Source: Vanilla planifolia
Lineage: Eukaryota > Streptophyta > Magnoliopsida > Asparagales > Orchidaceae
DNA length: 64,000 nt
Assembly (NCBI GenBank): GCA_023846275.1
Contig: JAIUJO010000141.1
Coordinates: 702,001-766,000, forward strand
Direction: 5' to 3'
The stretch's first letter is position 1; each line of letters begins with the position of its first letter. Below, one piece after another: positions 1 through 13,553 of the stretch. The notes under the pieces are model-generated. The model saw nothing but the letters and a program-made list of their open reading frames with translations, was not told the DNA's origin and made no database searches. The position numbers and the translations under genes are program-made.

Positions 1-1600
1 AACTAAAATATGTTTCACTTAATAGACAATTGAAAGGTGCTTAGGTTCAAGAATATATCCACACAAGGGCTTATCTATGGTTATTTATGTCTAGAATTAT
101 AAAATCCATGTCTAGAATTATAAAATCTATGATCATCAGCCAAGTAAGAACTCTTCCTAGAAGCTAACGACATGCATTAGTTTTTAACATACGGGATTTC
201 AACCTAAAAAAAGGGGTGTTAACAACCCATACCCAATGTACTCACTTTGGTTGTGAAGTGAAATGGTACACAGATAGGTGGAGTAATAAAATGCTAAATA
301 AGAAATCATATGGTCGTGTGGACAAACTAGAAAGTTGTATATGATGAGTAAATTTTTTTGAAAGCTGAAATAAAGAGGTTAAGAATTTCCTTGTTGATTT
401 TCATGCTTTTAAAAATGTTGCATAACAAGTCAAGATGTCTCATTTTGAGACTTTGGCATCCTTCCAAAGGCATCTTTGAAAGCACACCATCATATTACTT
501 GCACACTACACTCTGATATCAAACAAAATTTGTGATTGCACTTTGATACTTCATTAAAAAATTGTTTTATATATAACGTGGTTAGAATCCTTATTTAAAG
601 ATAACTCAATCATAAAATAGTAATTTTAAAATAAAGGAATATGTAAGGATATTTGGAAATAAAAAGTAACACATTTTGAAATTATAAAGGACAATTTACA
701 ATTCCAAAAGTCAACACAAATTACTAACATAATACTTTGGATCTACAAAAAAATATTTGCCTTTAAAAATTGTAAAATTAATTTATATTAGTGTTCCACA
801 AATAAATCTTCATGTTTCATGTAACGGTTTGATGATTGATGAGGTGGTTGACAATGTGATTGACGTGCATGCTGATGGGTTAAGCATTTTTATGGATCGA
901 GTTTATGTAAGTTTATGGGAAGCAAATGATGATGAGTCAGTAGAGGTTGTTGGGATCAACTAGTTCAAAGGGTCAACACGGGTCAATTAGGCCACGAAAC
1001 TCAATGGAGTAGTCATAATGGTCGCAGATATTAGGTGGCAAGTAAGAAAGATCAGAAGTAAATTTTAATCCACCTTGGAGACATTTTCAACCAAATTTTA
1101 TTCCAATAGAAATACAGGACTAATGTAAAAATGTCATATACTAACTTTAAAAATTAAAAAAATATGAAGACAAGTGCCAACTAGTCTTAAAGTGCTTAAA
1201 CTAATGTGCAAATGCAAATAATATTATGAATTGATGAAAAATAAACTAAAAGAACAAATAAGTATGGGTTATAGTTGACCATTCTAATGGTAATGATAAT
1301 AAAGTCTAATAAGAAGTAAAAGAGCCAATCATAAAAACGCTATGGGTCTAAATAGAACTAGCGCATCTCCAAGTAGAAGCTCTACATGATGTACAAGTTA
1401 CTACTACATTATTGTTGTTTTGTTATATCCTTTAGGCATTCAATTAACCTTCTTAATTTTAAGGCTATGGATTCTATGCTAACAAAACTTTTTGGAAGTG
1501 CAAAATTACAACGCACCACTCTATAAAATGTTGATTGCATACGTCATTATTTTGGTGCATGAATTTTTAAGTTTTGACTCGCTGTCTTTTAAATATTGGA
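1..1600. other. AT-rich intergenic DNA, nothing recognised
   Basis: No coding region, RNA gene or repeat family is recognisable here. The longest open frame (757-963, +, 68 codons) has no family motif and no codon pattern that separates it from chance in AT-rich DNA. It may contain further decayed LINE sequence running off the 3' side of the relic that begins near 1,600, but I could not follow that. Confidence 0.5.
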
Positions 1601-2030
1601 GTAGCAATTATTATTGATTTGGCACCATTTGACATGGCTTTTTATGTTTTTTGTAAGATATGTTTCCATTCAAAACCCAATCACTATAATTTGGTGATAC
1701 TTTATCAAGAACCACCTTCCCATTCTATTTCCAATCTATGTAAATTTTGAACCTCAGAAAGAGAGGTCCTTTAGGCTAATTTGGCTTATGAAATCCTTAA
1801 ATTCATTCATTGTAGCCAAGGGAGGAAGGGAAGAACCTTTATATCCATTCTTTGAAGCTATACCATTAAAGTCTCCCATAAACATCAATGGGTGCGAGAG
1901 ATGTAGAGATGTATTGCAATTATTGAGGTTAAATTGTTCCATAATATCCTTCTCTCTAAGGTTATAAAGTTAGCATATGTTAATGTACAAAACATGAGCA
2001 ATACATGTTCAAATTTATCGAAGTGCATAT
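1600..2030 (-). pseudogene. LINE ORF2 endonuclease relic
   Basis: Minus-strand translation gives a decayed apurinic-type endonuclease domain of a plant L1 ORF2. The clearest part is 1,754-1,942, which contains the catalytic motif GDFN (as FMGDFNGI) followed by a typical M-x-x-F-x-x-FI and L-x-DL pattern. Upstream (to about 2,030) another frame gives TLERRILWNNL, matching the stretch that usually lies 20-30 residues before GDFN. Downstream (to about 1,640) SKFT and GNRMGRW match the FTW-x-N strand. Reaching all these pieces needs at least two frame changes and stops, so it is a dead fragment. In a live element this domain nicks target DNA. It lies 3' of the ORF1 relic at 2,600-3,240 on the same strand, in the normal LINE order. 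Confidence 0.6.
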
Positions 2031-2599
2031 TGATGAATAGTTTATCCTCATATAATTTATGACATTATGTTCTTCCTTCCAAAAGCACCGAGATCATGAT
2101 TGAAGAGTTCTCCATAAAATTTTCAATTCCAAACAACATAACTAGGTAGTGTAACTTCTATTTATTTGACATTTGTTTTAATAGGACCACTAGTGCGATA
2201 TAGTTCAAAATTATTAGAGCATGAGGTCAAAGATTCTTCTTTTGTTCATGACCACTCTTATGTTCCAACAAAGGGTATTATACATTTATGTTTATTTTTT
2301 CAACACCTTTTAAGTATTTTAAACTTCTATGTGTCCCTTTCAGCTATTTATGGCCATACATTTGTTTGGAGGTCCATTTGAGACATCACAACTATTAAGG
2401 ATTTTAGCTACATTAGGACTTGGGCATTATGAATTGTCCTCAAAGTTGTAATATGGAGAGCTTACTTGTTCTCATAATGGAAGCATTAGATCCCACTCAT
2501 ATATCTCCATGTTATTCACCTTCTCATTCTATTTAATTTTAGTTTTCTCTGATATAATGAGGCCATATATGTTTGAATTACTTTTGTTTTGTTTTTTAT

Positions 2600-3240
2600 G
2601 ACGAGCAGAGTGAGCCTACTTTCAAGATATTTAGGTTTAATTAGTTTGATTGTCATAATATATCCTTTACCATAATAATTTCAAAATACCATTTTGAACA
2701 ATTTTTCTCCATTTTTTGTGGTTATTTTGTGAAATCTACTTTATTCTTGGCTCTAGCCACCTTTGGATGGCTATAGCTATGGAATATAGCACATCCTTAT
2801 TGAGTAATTAAATGCTAAATGTTAAAATGAGACTCCTTCTAGAGCTAAGGATAACTAAGTATTAAGATGAAAATTTTGATGACACATGAAGATTCTCAGT
2901 TGAAATCTTCCACATTGCACAACATGTGAAGTCGACAAAGTTTAAAAATCTACCTCATCAAATGTAATGAAGACATGCTTGCTGTTCAATAATCCAGCTT
3001 TAGCTTCTGTTTGGAACTTGCATTTGTTAAAAGCCCTATTTATGATATCTATGCAAGAAAACCCATATCAGTATTTCTCCATCCTTGTTAGCCTAAATGA
3101 GCAACCATTTTCCTTATTTTGTCTTCTTCAAGATAATTTCCTATTCCAATTAGAGTATCATTACATTTGTTATTCATGTTGGGGTGACAATGTATGGTTT
3201 TCAAAATACCTTAGTGAAGGAGAGGTTAAGGTTGGGAGGC
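2600..3240 (-). pseudogene. LINE ORF1 (DUF4283-type) relic
   Basis: On the minus strand, 2,945-3,035 reads FNKCKF..AGLLNSKHVFITF, the conserved 'GLLD-x-x-HVLIRF' strand of the DUF4283 domain in plant LINE ORF1 (gag-like, RNA-binding) proteins. About 150 bp further on, 2,773-2,806 reads LLNKDVLYSIA, matching the conserved 'FNKEALFSIAS' block of the same domain at roughly the expected spacing. Stops and frame changes separate them. The open frame on the other strand at 2,967-3,248 is a shadow of this relic. Together with the endonuclease relic at 1,600-2,030 it indicates one ancient LINE on the minus strand. No poly-A tail or target duplication was found. Confidence 0.5.
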
Positions 3241-3249
3241 CTTCTTGAA

Positions 3250-3562
3250 CTAGTAATTTATTGAACTGGTCCAAAGGTTCAACTAAGAATTTAAATTAGC
3301 ATAGGGCCATACCAATGCTTTCAAGTCCAACTTATTAATTGATGAACCACTAAAGAGACCTCAACGAGGACATAGATAAATTTACCGATTACCTATTACC
3401 CAACACTTATTTCTTGTAGCTCATCATATATGTCTTGTCACACATTTGAATAATATTAAAATATTAAAACAAATAAACACTTGTTTAAGCTTTTCATAGT
3501 AACATAGATACACAAAATAAGATTTTATATTTCATGTTAATTAGATATTACCACTATAGTTT

Positions 3563-3625
<63 letters not shown>

Positions 3626-4100
3626 AAGTATGTTAGTTCTAAAGTATAATACAAGGCTTCGCTATTGTGATGAAGAGCTAAATCCTACCTTATATTCCTA
3701 AAGTTTTAGAGAGTTAGGAGTCATTTAGGGGGCCAAACTAAGGAAACTTAGAGTTTGTACATTTATTAAATGACATTCTTTATTCTTTAATGATTGTTAG
3801 TTGTTGAGTTATTATTTTTATTGATGATTTTCAATTGTACATTTCAATAGATGTTATAGTATAATAAATTCTTTATTTGTGGACGTTTTCATATCCATTT
3901 TTACGTCACTTTAGATTAGACTTGGATTATAAAGTTATTTGAGAATATGATAGTTATATTTTTATATCTTGGGTCTTTGCTCTAAAAGTATTTGACTTAT
4001 ATCATTATGTTGATACTGTAACATGTACAATAATATTTGTGATATAATGAAAGATATTTTCATTTAGCTATGCTTATGGTTGGTAAAACAATTTGCTAAA
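3250..4100. other. AT-rich intergenic DNA
   Basis: Nothing is recognised apart from the simple AT tract at 3,566-3,623. The sequence between that tract and the start of the 1.18-kb duplication shows no reading frame or family motif. Confidence 0.5.
3566..3623. repeat. (AT)n microsatellite, 58 bp
   Basis: An uninterrupted AT dinucleotide run of about 29 units. Such tracts are polymorphic and prone to assembly length error. A shorter AT run of about 22 bp lies at 4,756-4,777, inside the first copy of the 1.18-kb duplication. Confidence 0.95.
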
Positions 4101-4104
4101 CTCC

Positions 4105-5285
4105 TACTGCATCAAAAAAAAACCACAAAAGGAATTGTGATGTGCTTGTAAAAGACTCATAATAAGCACAAATGAGTTCATATAGAGGCAACTAAGCAAC
4201 TTTTTTTAAAAACTTTTCATAATTTACAAAGCACAAATGTTATACATTATAAGAATAGCAAATAAAAGATTTAAATTGTTAGTGAAGCTACTACTAACCA
4301 TGATTAAATATGATGATTAGAAATGATCAAAATGTAATCAAGTTCATAAAGATTTAGATAAAGAAAAGACCTTAGCAAATTATCAAAGTTGTAATAATAA
4401 GGTTATTATCAACTAAATGTTCCATCGAGTATTTTTCTTAATTGAATAAACTCTTTTTTATAAGTTATAATTTATTAAAAAAAAATTTTACAAAGTGATT
4501 AATAAGCTATTAGTTGTGTTCATGCGATTGTGAAAAAACATCCATAAATTTATGTTAAGTGAATAAAATGAATCACAAAATTGATTACCTGTACTATACA
4601 TGCATTTTTCCTATGTAAAGGATATCATACGAGTGTGATATATAAGATTGTAATGTACGATGACCACACATCACACATTGTTAAAAAACTCAGATTTTCA
4701 AAACATTATCATGTACAATCATGACAATCATAAAAGTATAATCTCTTTAAAACCCATATATATATATATATATATAAGTTGTTTGAAGATGGTGCACATC
4801 TTAAAAGTTGAACATCTACTAAAATGAAATTTTGCAAAAACATGAAGCACTTAAGGAATTTTATGTATTTTGTATAATTACGACAGTGTTTTTGTCAGTA
4901 TGATGGTATGTGATTTTGTAGATATGACCTATTATCTTTACGATAAAGTTATTACAAATGCGTATGATGTGTAAATCACTATTATTCAAACGATGGCAAT
5001 TTTGTAAAGTTCTACGCTTATGTTGATTAGACACATATGCTATTGGGACTTTTAAGTATGACTATACTATGACACAAATTTATCAAATTATTTTAAGCCT
5101 TCATTGCAAGAATGAATAAAACATTCCATCATATTTTCTGATTAATGGAATTCTTGAATAAAAAAATCAAGTTGTGTGGTACACATCTAACGTCTAGTAT
5201 CACAGTGTGACAATGTTATAACTAGTTTATTTAAGTGATAATAGTTTTCAAATAACTACTATGAGACAATAGTATAACGAGAACT
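4105..5285. repeat. 1.18-kb tandem duplication, copy 1
   Basis: First copy of a direct repeat. Anchors shared in order with copy 2 are: AAGCACAAATGTTATAC (near 4,230 and 5,392), TTTTCAAAACATTATCATGTA (near 4,693) matching a diverged block near 5,880, and CATCTAACGTCTAGTATCAC (near 5,185) matching 6,368. The offsets are about 1,162-1,185 bp, so the unit is close to 1.18 kb. The copies are visibly diverged by substitutions and small indels, so the duplication is old. No coding potential or terminal repeats are visible, and no third copy was found on either side. Ends are approximate. Confidence 0.75.
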
Positions 5286-6470
5286 TTCACATCAGGTGTA
5301 ATGGCTTGTTTCAAGTTTTCTCACAACAAACTCAAATGAGTCAATACAAAGCAAACAAGATAAGTTTGTTATGACACTTTTCAAAATTACTAAGCACAAA
5401 TGTTATACTTTTTGATAAAAATGTAGCAAAGTTTTTAAATGATGAGTAAAGATTTTACCAACCATGTTTAAATATGGAGAATTAAATAAAATGATCAAAA
5501 TTAAGAAAACAAAGAATTAGCTGTAGAAGATATCCTAGTAAATTATCATAGTCGTAGCAACTAGTACTCTTGTTCTCTTTCTAAACAATTAAAAAATAGA
5601 AATATTGCCTTATTGTCAATTTAGGGTCATGTTATTTATGTTTGTTAACTAATTAAACATTATTTTATAAGTTATAATGGCCTTATTTTCTTTACGAAAA
5701 GATTAACAAGCTCATAGTAGTGTCACATAGAGTTTGTGGTCTTATGATTAAATGTTTATAAACTAGTGATAAGTCCATGAAATGAATGAACCAATGAATT
5801 GCATATACCACCCATGTTTTTTTTTAAAAGAATATCTTACAAGAAATCCACCAACTTAACACATTATTAAAACAACTCTTAGGTTTTCAAAATGTTGTCA
5901 TGTATAATCATGATAACTGGATAATTATAATCCCATTGAGGCTCACATATGTATAATTTGTTTAAAGCATCATACACATCTGAGAAGGTGATCATCTATG
6001 TACGATAATTTTTTGCACAAACTTGTAACTCTCTTGGATTTTTATACACTTTCTACAAATATGATAATTGGATTATGCCAGCGCTATGGTAAGTTTTTTT
6101 GGAATTGAATTATTGTGTATAGGATAATTTTTTGCATGTGTAAGAGTTATAAATCATCATCACACAAAATTATGATGCTTTTGCTATACTTTTAAGCCAG
6201 TGTTAATCATGCACAAATATATTGGATCATTTATGTAGTATACCACAACAAGTTCATCTCATCCCAAATCATTTCAAGGCTTCCTTGCAAGAATGCACAA
6301 CAGATGCCTTTGCATTATACAATGCATTAAATGGTTGAAAACACAAAACAATAAGTTTCCTCATTTGCATCTAACATCTAGTATCACGCTGAATGATAGT
6401 GTCATAACTTGTTTCTTTTTTTGAGAATAGTGGGCATACCAATATGATGGGACTATAATGCATATATTAA
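5286..6470. repeat. 1.18-kb tandem duplication, copy 2
   Basis: Second copy of the direct repeat, collinear with copy 1 over its whole length. The AT microsatellite of copy 1 (4,756-4,777) is replaced here by a short CACATATGTATAATTTG stretch, which shows the AT run expanded in copy 1 only or was lost here. The end is placed where collinearity with copy 1 fades after the TCTAGTATCAC block. The function of the unit is unknown. Confidence 0.72.
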
Positions 6471-9400
6471 AAATAATACTAACAACGCATCACTTAGGAC
6501 ATAAACAATTAATGTAGACCATACTATTCTGATAATGAATATCATTTTGTAAAATTAGAAAGTAGATTGAATTAAAGCTTTTAGTCTAATCTATTTCATG
6601 GAAAACAAGTTAAGCTTTACTCTTAAGATTTGTTTAAATATATAGACAAAAGAATTACCATTATTAATTCCTTTTATGAACTACTTTGGTTCATTAGAGG
6701 GAAGATTAACATGACGGCATGATTGATTTGGAAGAATATGATCCTTTATGATATAAAGTAGTAAGGTTTAACATTTTAAGCAATTTAAGTAGTATTTGAT
6801 GTGCTTTGTATGGCCTCACACTCCACCTAGAGCTGAATTGGGTGGCTTCATGTTTGGAAGGCTATTTCATGTTCTTGAGCAATGCCACCTATAAATTAAC
6901 TATCTTTACTTACGGTTTCTACTTTTTATTAAATTTATTTAGCATCTATTCAATGTTAACAACATTTTTCACGAATGATTAGTGCATAGTTTACTCAGTA
7001 GTTTTCTCATCAATCCAAACAAGGCATAGTGTCATCAATCCCTCTAGTAGATGATTACATAAACTTTACTAAACTAAAACCAACACCAAAGTTGAACAAC
7101 TAAAAGTATGCAAATGTTAAAAATGACATGCAACACTAATACAACAAAATATTCAAAAAAATTGATTGTTATATCTAGCAAATAACTCTCCATAAATGAG
7201 AGCTCAACTCCTCAATTTAGCCATGTTGCTTCTCCCTTAGTTTGAAGCATTCAAAAGGGTTGGAAATTCAAAAGGTTAGCCAAATTCTAATAAAGGTGTT
7301 GACAGTATGGGTTTCATTATGAAGTCTACTAATTGAGCACTAAGTGAAAAAAAACCTAGACTACTATTCTTCTTTCTATAAGATTTCATTTGATATGGCT
7401 TGTAATGTCATTGTTCTTACTACAAGAATGTTGAACAAGATCCTTTTACAACAATATAGCACTAATAATGTAACAATTGTCTAATACATTGGTACAGTGT
7501 ATGTCATAATGTCAATGTTGCTACATATTCGAAATAATTTGAGTTACATAGCTACTAATTACTCTATTTTAAGATTTTATTATAAATAGAAAAACACAAT
7601 TTGTCTTATGTGTAGCCCACAAAATGATTGAGTTTCCATGAAACTAAAAGGTAATCGATGCACACTTCTTTTCAGACATTGAATATGGAATTTTCTTGGA
7701 TTGGCATAAAATCTTACACATAATTCTACACTTAACACAAATCCTTGCTTTTTAGATTTAAGGTAAAAAATGAGACAATAATCTCTTTTTACATCTTCAA
7801 ATCAATAATGATCTCATTCCAATTAAGGCTTAAATATCCAGCTTTCTCTTTAAAAACTCAAACGTTAAGTACCTCTTGATTTATTGTAGACTTGTTGCAA
7901 AAACTACAATCAAGTACACCATGTGTAACTCTTGATCGTTATTAAGGGAATCCAATATTTTAAAATAATTGAATTAATGAAAATTTAGATTTTATAATTA
8001 CTAAGAGTAATGTTGCCAACAATACTTCTTCCACAATTAGATGTAGTAATCTTAACAAAAAAAAAAACAAATCTGGTATGGACAGTTAATTTAGAATGAA
8101 GTCACTAAGAACAAATTCTAAAAGCATACACTTTGGCCATTCATCTCTTATATAGGTAAGCAAAAAGATAGTGGTGTAACACTTAGTAACTAGATCTGTA
8201 AACATTTCATAAACATCATTCCTCTCTCTTTGAATCATCAGTAAAGTGATTCACAAAAAGAAATTTACCACAATGAATGCATATTTCGTTTCTTCTAGGA
8301 TTTTTTGATGGGTTGGACAAAAAAAGTATATGTGTAATCACTTTAATGGTCATCAAGTTCTTATTTTCTTTTCAAGTTTAAAAGTGGATATAAATTATTT
8401 TAAAAGTTGTTAAGATTCATACACATGGCCATCCCTTTAAAAACATGTTGTAGACCTCTAAGTAAATCTTACTTAATCATTTTCTTAAATAAGAATTTCC
8501 CTTGATGAATAATCAACTATGATATAATGCTAAGTTATTGTATAAGATGTAAGGCCTTTTAATCCACCAGAAGTAACAATATATAAATAGTTATTTAGGT
8601 ATTATCTTTCTTGTGCATGACTGTTTGAAGAATATTATCTCTATAAGAATTGTACTCATTTGCATTAAACATAATAGAAAAACTTAAGTCACAAAATTTA
8701 CTAATGTGTAAAGCAATGTGCATCAAATCTTGCAAAAGGAACACCATTCATGCCATGCTATGAGTGATGCCAATGGCTTTTTTTCCAATGACTTCTTTTT
8801 AGGAATTTTTGGCAATAGTAATTTTGGATTCATGAAATTCCTTTAAGTGGATGAAAAATGAAGAATTTTTAGTCCTATGATTATAGCATGCACTTAGTAT
8901 CTTGGCATGTTAAATCCTCCCAAGTACTTGAAGGATTGCAAATGCAAAGCAAAATCAAATATCAGTATTGTGGACCCATACATCTTTGGGACCACAATTG
9001 ATAATTTAGGATAACATCTTGAATCAATACAAATATAAGAAAATTCGAAATAACAATTATCATAATTTTATATTTAAAACCTAAATCACTAATCTTCAAG
9101 TTTTAATTACAATTAATTCCATTAACATTTGAAATACTAAAAGAGTTATCATAATGTGCTCTATGAACTAATGTATTACAAATTGAATGTTTGTTGTAAA
9201 TTGTTTCAATTGTCAAGTTAACATTGTATATTTGACTATCAAGGAAGCCACTTCATATCCAATAATATTCACTTATAGTAAATAGTTTGCATTTTTTTAC
9301 ATTTTCATTCTCATGCAATCTCATATAGTAATCATTGTAAACTTTGGAGCTATTCTCTTTTACCTTAAGAAAAACATCATTGTACTACTCTTCATAATTA

Positions 9401-11400
9401 AATTGAAGACAAACAAGAAGAATTTGACAAAATAGATTTGACATTGAAATCCTTATTCCAAGAATAAATAATCCAAGGATACTATTTTTAAAGCAAGTAA
9501 ACTTTGATTATCTAAATTCGTTGGGATTCATTCTAAATAACTCATATTCATGAGCTAGCCTATTGAACTTGACCTCGTTCACCTACTATGTATCTTCATA
9601 ACTAACCTCAAGTTTAGATAGTCGGCAACATAAAACATTCATAGCCTAAGAGTTCATTAGCACTTTGCGGTTTTCTATATACGTGAGATAGAATAGCATC
9701 TTCGTAACTTTGTCATAATTTATTAATTTAGTCGGGTAAATAAAAACATATTCAACAACATCGAAATTTTTTAAACAAATAAATTAAATAACAAGCACCT
9801 TTTATTTTTTTTCAAACCAATAATATTCACATTTGATAATGGTGATTGATGGGATGATGTTCCTTCACTCGACAACTAGCATTGTCCTCTCCAAGAGAAG
9901 GAGGCAAGAGGATCTTTTCATAGAAATTTCTTTCTTTCTCAAAACTTTTCTCGAATACTTCTTATCAAACTTGGAGAAGAACAAATACTACAAGAGGGGG
10001 TGAATTGTTGCATTTATACAATATGAAGCAACCAATTTTTTAAAACAACTTGAATTCATTTAGAATAATTAGAAGAACCATTGCAACAATATATAAAAAG
10101 TGAAGTTCAAAACAGAAACAACAAATAAGAAATTGTGCAAACAAGGTTTTTTGGTGGCTCATCTTAACCGTCGCCTATGTCCACCACAAAAGCTTAATTG
10201 AGCTTCTATTAACCACTCACTTTTATCGTGGTAGAAAATACTTAACAAAATAAATCAGCGGTGCTCACAGAAGACACAAAAAGAATATAAGAATATTAGC
10301 TAAACAAATAAGAATAGCTCTTTTCATAAGCATCACATTACAAAACATGTACCTTTAATACTTTTTTTAATATATGTGTCTGCAAGCAAGACGATAGTAA
10401 GAATATAATATTAACAATAAAAATCAAAAAAGAAAAAATGTATTGCAATAAGAAGAAATGAAAAGATACTATAATTATAGTCAAACGAGTTTGTGATTAA
10501 GTTCTTTCCATAAACTTTAGATCTTGCAAGTTGTAAAAATAGCGTCCTCTCATTAAAACCATACTTAAATAAACAAATGTTAATCCTAAATCAAAAAACG
10601 AATCATTTAGTTGCTAATTGTGCTTTCTAAGTCTACTAAAATGGTAATTGGTTATGTTGGTTTCACAACATCAACTATATCTTATCAGGATGATGAAAAA
10701 GGAACTAAAAACACACTGATGCCTCAAATTTCCTAAAATTATATGTACAAGATAATTCTTCATACAATACATCCCCAAAACATTGTTTTGTGCTTAAGTC
10801 CTTATACATATATATCCTACCAGATAATCTTATAGATTGAACTAGTATAGTATATTTTCACTTTTATAACTTACATAGATCATATATGTCTCATTGCAAA
10901 TCACCACCATACTATATATTCATTTTTTAGGAGGCAAGCTCTTGAAAATATGTTGCAAGATGTGATCATAATAGAAAAAAATTTTCTTGTTAATGCAATT
11001 ACTAACCTACTAAAGCCTAAACAATTGATCATATTCATTACTTTTTAATGGTATTGTGACAATTTTTATTATAAGCCTTTCATACTTATTAGTGAAGAAC
11101 AATGAAATGTACAAGACTAATGCATTGATCATTCTTACACATTAATGAAGAACATCAATTATACTAATTAATATACTCATATGATGTGATTTTGATTATC
11201 ATAGTCTTACAATGGATTTATATCAAATTTGTCCTAAGAATTATGTTAATTTGAATGGCATAGATGTTATTTTGATATCTATATAATATGATGATATATA
11301 GGTAGAATATTTACATTATTAAATTTATTAACTTTCTAAAACAATTTATTAGCAAGAACTTAATTGATCATACAATAATTACATAGTGGGCGATTACATT
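6471..11400. other. AT-rich intergenic DNA, nothing recognised
   Basis: About 4.9 kb with no open frame of note and no family I can name. It is probably highly decayed transposon sequence, but I could not find a catalytic or zinc-binding motif that survived checking. Confidence 0.45.
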
Positions 11401-13527
11401 AAATTGTTGTGTTCGAGACATATACATATGATATAATAATTGTATATATCTTATTACAACATTTTGGGTCAATCTTTTGTTCCAAGTGTGAAGCCTTAAA
11501 TATCTAACATGTTATTCTAATGGACTTGTTTAATGTGAATTTTTCTACAGTTTTTAATGAACAAGCCATACACCCTAGAGGATGAGGAATTAGTAGTTTT
11601 TAAAGCACCTCAGTGTATTCAACAAGTTCTAAGGTCTAAACAAATGTGCACCAAGCTTTGATAAGTTTTTTTAAGTAGAATGTTAACTTGCTACGTTTAA
11701 AGGCACTATGGCCTCGAATCCATCTCAAATCATATTCGAGTATCAAATTCTTCAATTGTTTTTTGATATAGCAAATGAATAATATCCCATTTTTTAATAC
11801 AAAACTTTTTTCTTCATTAAATTCTATCCTTGTCAAATTTCATATTATTTGTTTCTTAAATCTTGATTAAATTAAAAAAATTAATTTCATTAAATTTTTT
11901 TAATAATTTAAATAACACATGTTTTGCCGCAACCCAACTTGTGCCCATATGCAAAGCTCTCAAGCAAGGCAAGCTTGCTTTGGCAAGCACTTCAAAGCAT
12001 TGATTTAGGAAAAACTTATCATGCCTGATTAGGCTAATAGTGAATCCTAAATAGATTGGGATAAGGCATTGCATTGAGCTGAGAACACTTAAACTTATAC
12101 ATGTGGGATGAATTCTCGAGCACACAAGGGGGTCTTAGCCCCATTTTTACTTTACATAATATCTTTATGTGAATAATTATAAAGTCCAAACTCTTATCAA
12201 TTCATACAATATAGGACTAAATCCCTTGTGTCTATTACATCTAAAATTAAGAGCAGTCAACACATTCAGATTACATGTATTTGTGATCACATGGTGGATA
12301 TAACCTCCACCTATAAGAAATGATCTTAATGATCCAATCATTCATTTGATAGGCTGATTAGATGGTTACTATTTCCATCATTGTAACCGATTAATCCATC
12401 TAATGGTCATGATCTCATCTCACTTCATTGAACATATATTTTTATTTCTATTATTTGAAATAATCAATCCTTGATCAGATGGCCTACATCTCTCTTGTTG
12501 GAATTCTATAGCACAGATCGAATCAAAATTTTACCATTATTAAATCAAACGATAAAGGTCTCATACAATATTATTGAATGGCTAAGATTAAATCAATCTT
12601 TATCAGAACATCCATAACTAATCCTCTTATTTTGCTTTAGATGTGATGGTCTGTATCACATCTATTTGAATCTAATCACTCTAGTTCATCTCACTTAATG
12701 GTTAATCATTTAGACATTGCATTAGCCATTTTGAAAAATTATTTTAACATGTTTTTAAGATATTTGGTAATAGCTTTCCAAATACTTTTCTATACTTTCT
12801 AATAACTACAATAAAAATTTACCCTATAAATACATAAATGGCAAATGAAATACCTAATGAACATGAATAAATTTTTGAGATCTCAATAAAGAACTACTCC
12901 TAATTCTACTTTCATAAATTCTATTGGACCCAACTACGTCTTTTTCTCAAGTTGTCAAAGTTTTTCGGCTACCTTGCATGTCTAATCATTCAAATTCTCA
13001 TTTTTGTTCTTGATTTTTTGCTCATTGCACCTTGTTTCATTAACCAACAAGTATAGGAAGTCGCAAAAATATATTGGAATTTTTTTTCTTATTGTATTTT
13101 TTATCTTTGTATTATGTTAGATATCCTAGCATTTGCAAAAACATGAGTTTGGTTTGATATCACAATAAATCGAGTTTGGTTTAAGATAACAAAAAGCCAG
13201 TGTTTTAGTTGAACCTACAAAATCTAATAGGTTGCAGATAGAACCATAAAAAAAAACTCAAGTTGTAACCATTTAGTAGTGGTCTTTCTTCAACCTTGAT
13301 TGGGGGTGGACATAGGATCTAATTTGAATCGAACAACCTAATGTTTTTTGTGACTCTTTTTTTAAATTTTTATCTTTAATTTCATTATCATCTTAAAAAT
13401 AATGAATAAATAAAAGCAAGGATTTATAAAAAAAAAATATTATCTTTAAGAAATAAACATGTTTAAAAATAACAAAAATTATTTTTTTAACCATAATTCA
13501 CCACCCTCTTACAAGATTTACACACTG
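11400..13527 (+). repeat. 5' LTR of the copia element
   Basis: Collinear with the 3' LTR from at least 11,460 onward. Shared blocks include GCACACCAAGCTT-like sequence (11,646 versus 18,820), the A/T-rich stretch ending in AATTAATTT (11,880 versus 19,010), the block ending in TAGCCC (12,135 versus 19,305), and the AACC-GATTG-GGTGGA-TAGG block (13,295 versus 20,411). The 3' end is placed near 13,525, just before the primer-binding site, after CACCCTCTTAC. The first 60 bp or so cannot be aligned confidently to the other LTR. Confidence 0.75.
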
Positions 13528-13540
13528 ATTTTTTCTTGAA

Positions 13541-13553
13541 TTGTCATGAGAGC
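13541..13553 (+). other. Degenerate primer-binding site (Met-tRNA type)
   Basis: TTGTCATGAGAGC, followed by TAGTTCC, resembles the usual copia primer site TTGGTATCAGAGC with substitutions. It sits just downstream of the 5' LTR end, where minus-strand DNA synthesis would be primed from initiator Met-tRNA. Confidence 0.55.

Noticed and set aside
757..963. 68-codon + strand open frame
   Set aside because: No recognisable family, no supporting context, and a length expected by chance across 64 kb.
8200..8330. Zinc-knuckle-like CIHCGK..NHF on the minus strand
   Set aside because: Only part of a CCHC pattern, with no neighbouring gag or LINE motif in any frame. Could be chance.
11856..12125. 89-codon minus-strand open frame in the copia 5' LTR
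   Set aside because: It is not preserved at the matching place in the 3' LTR, so it is not a conserved gene.
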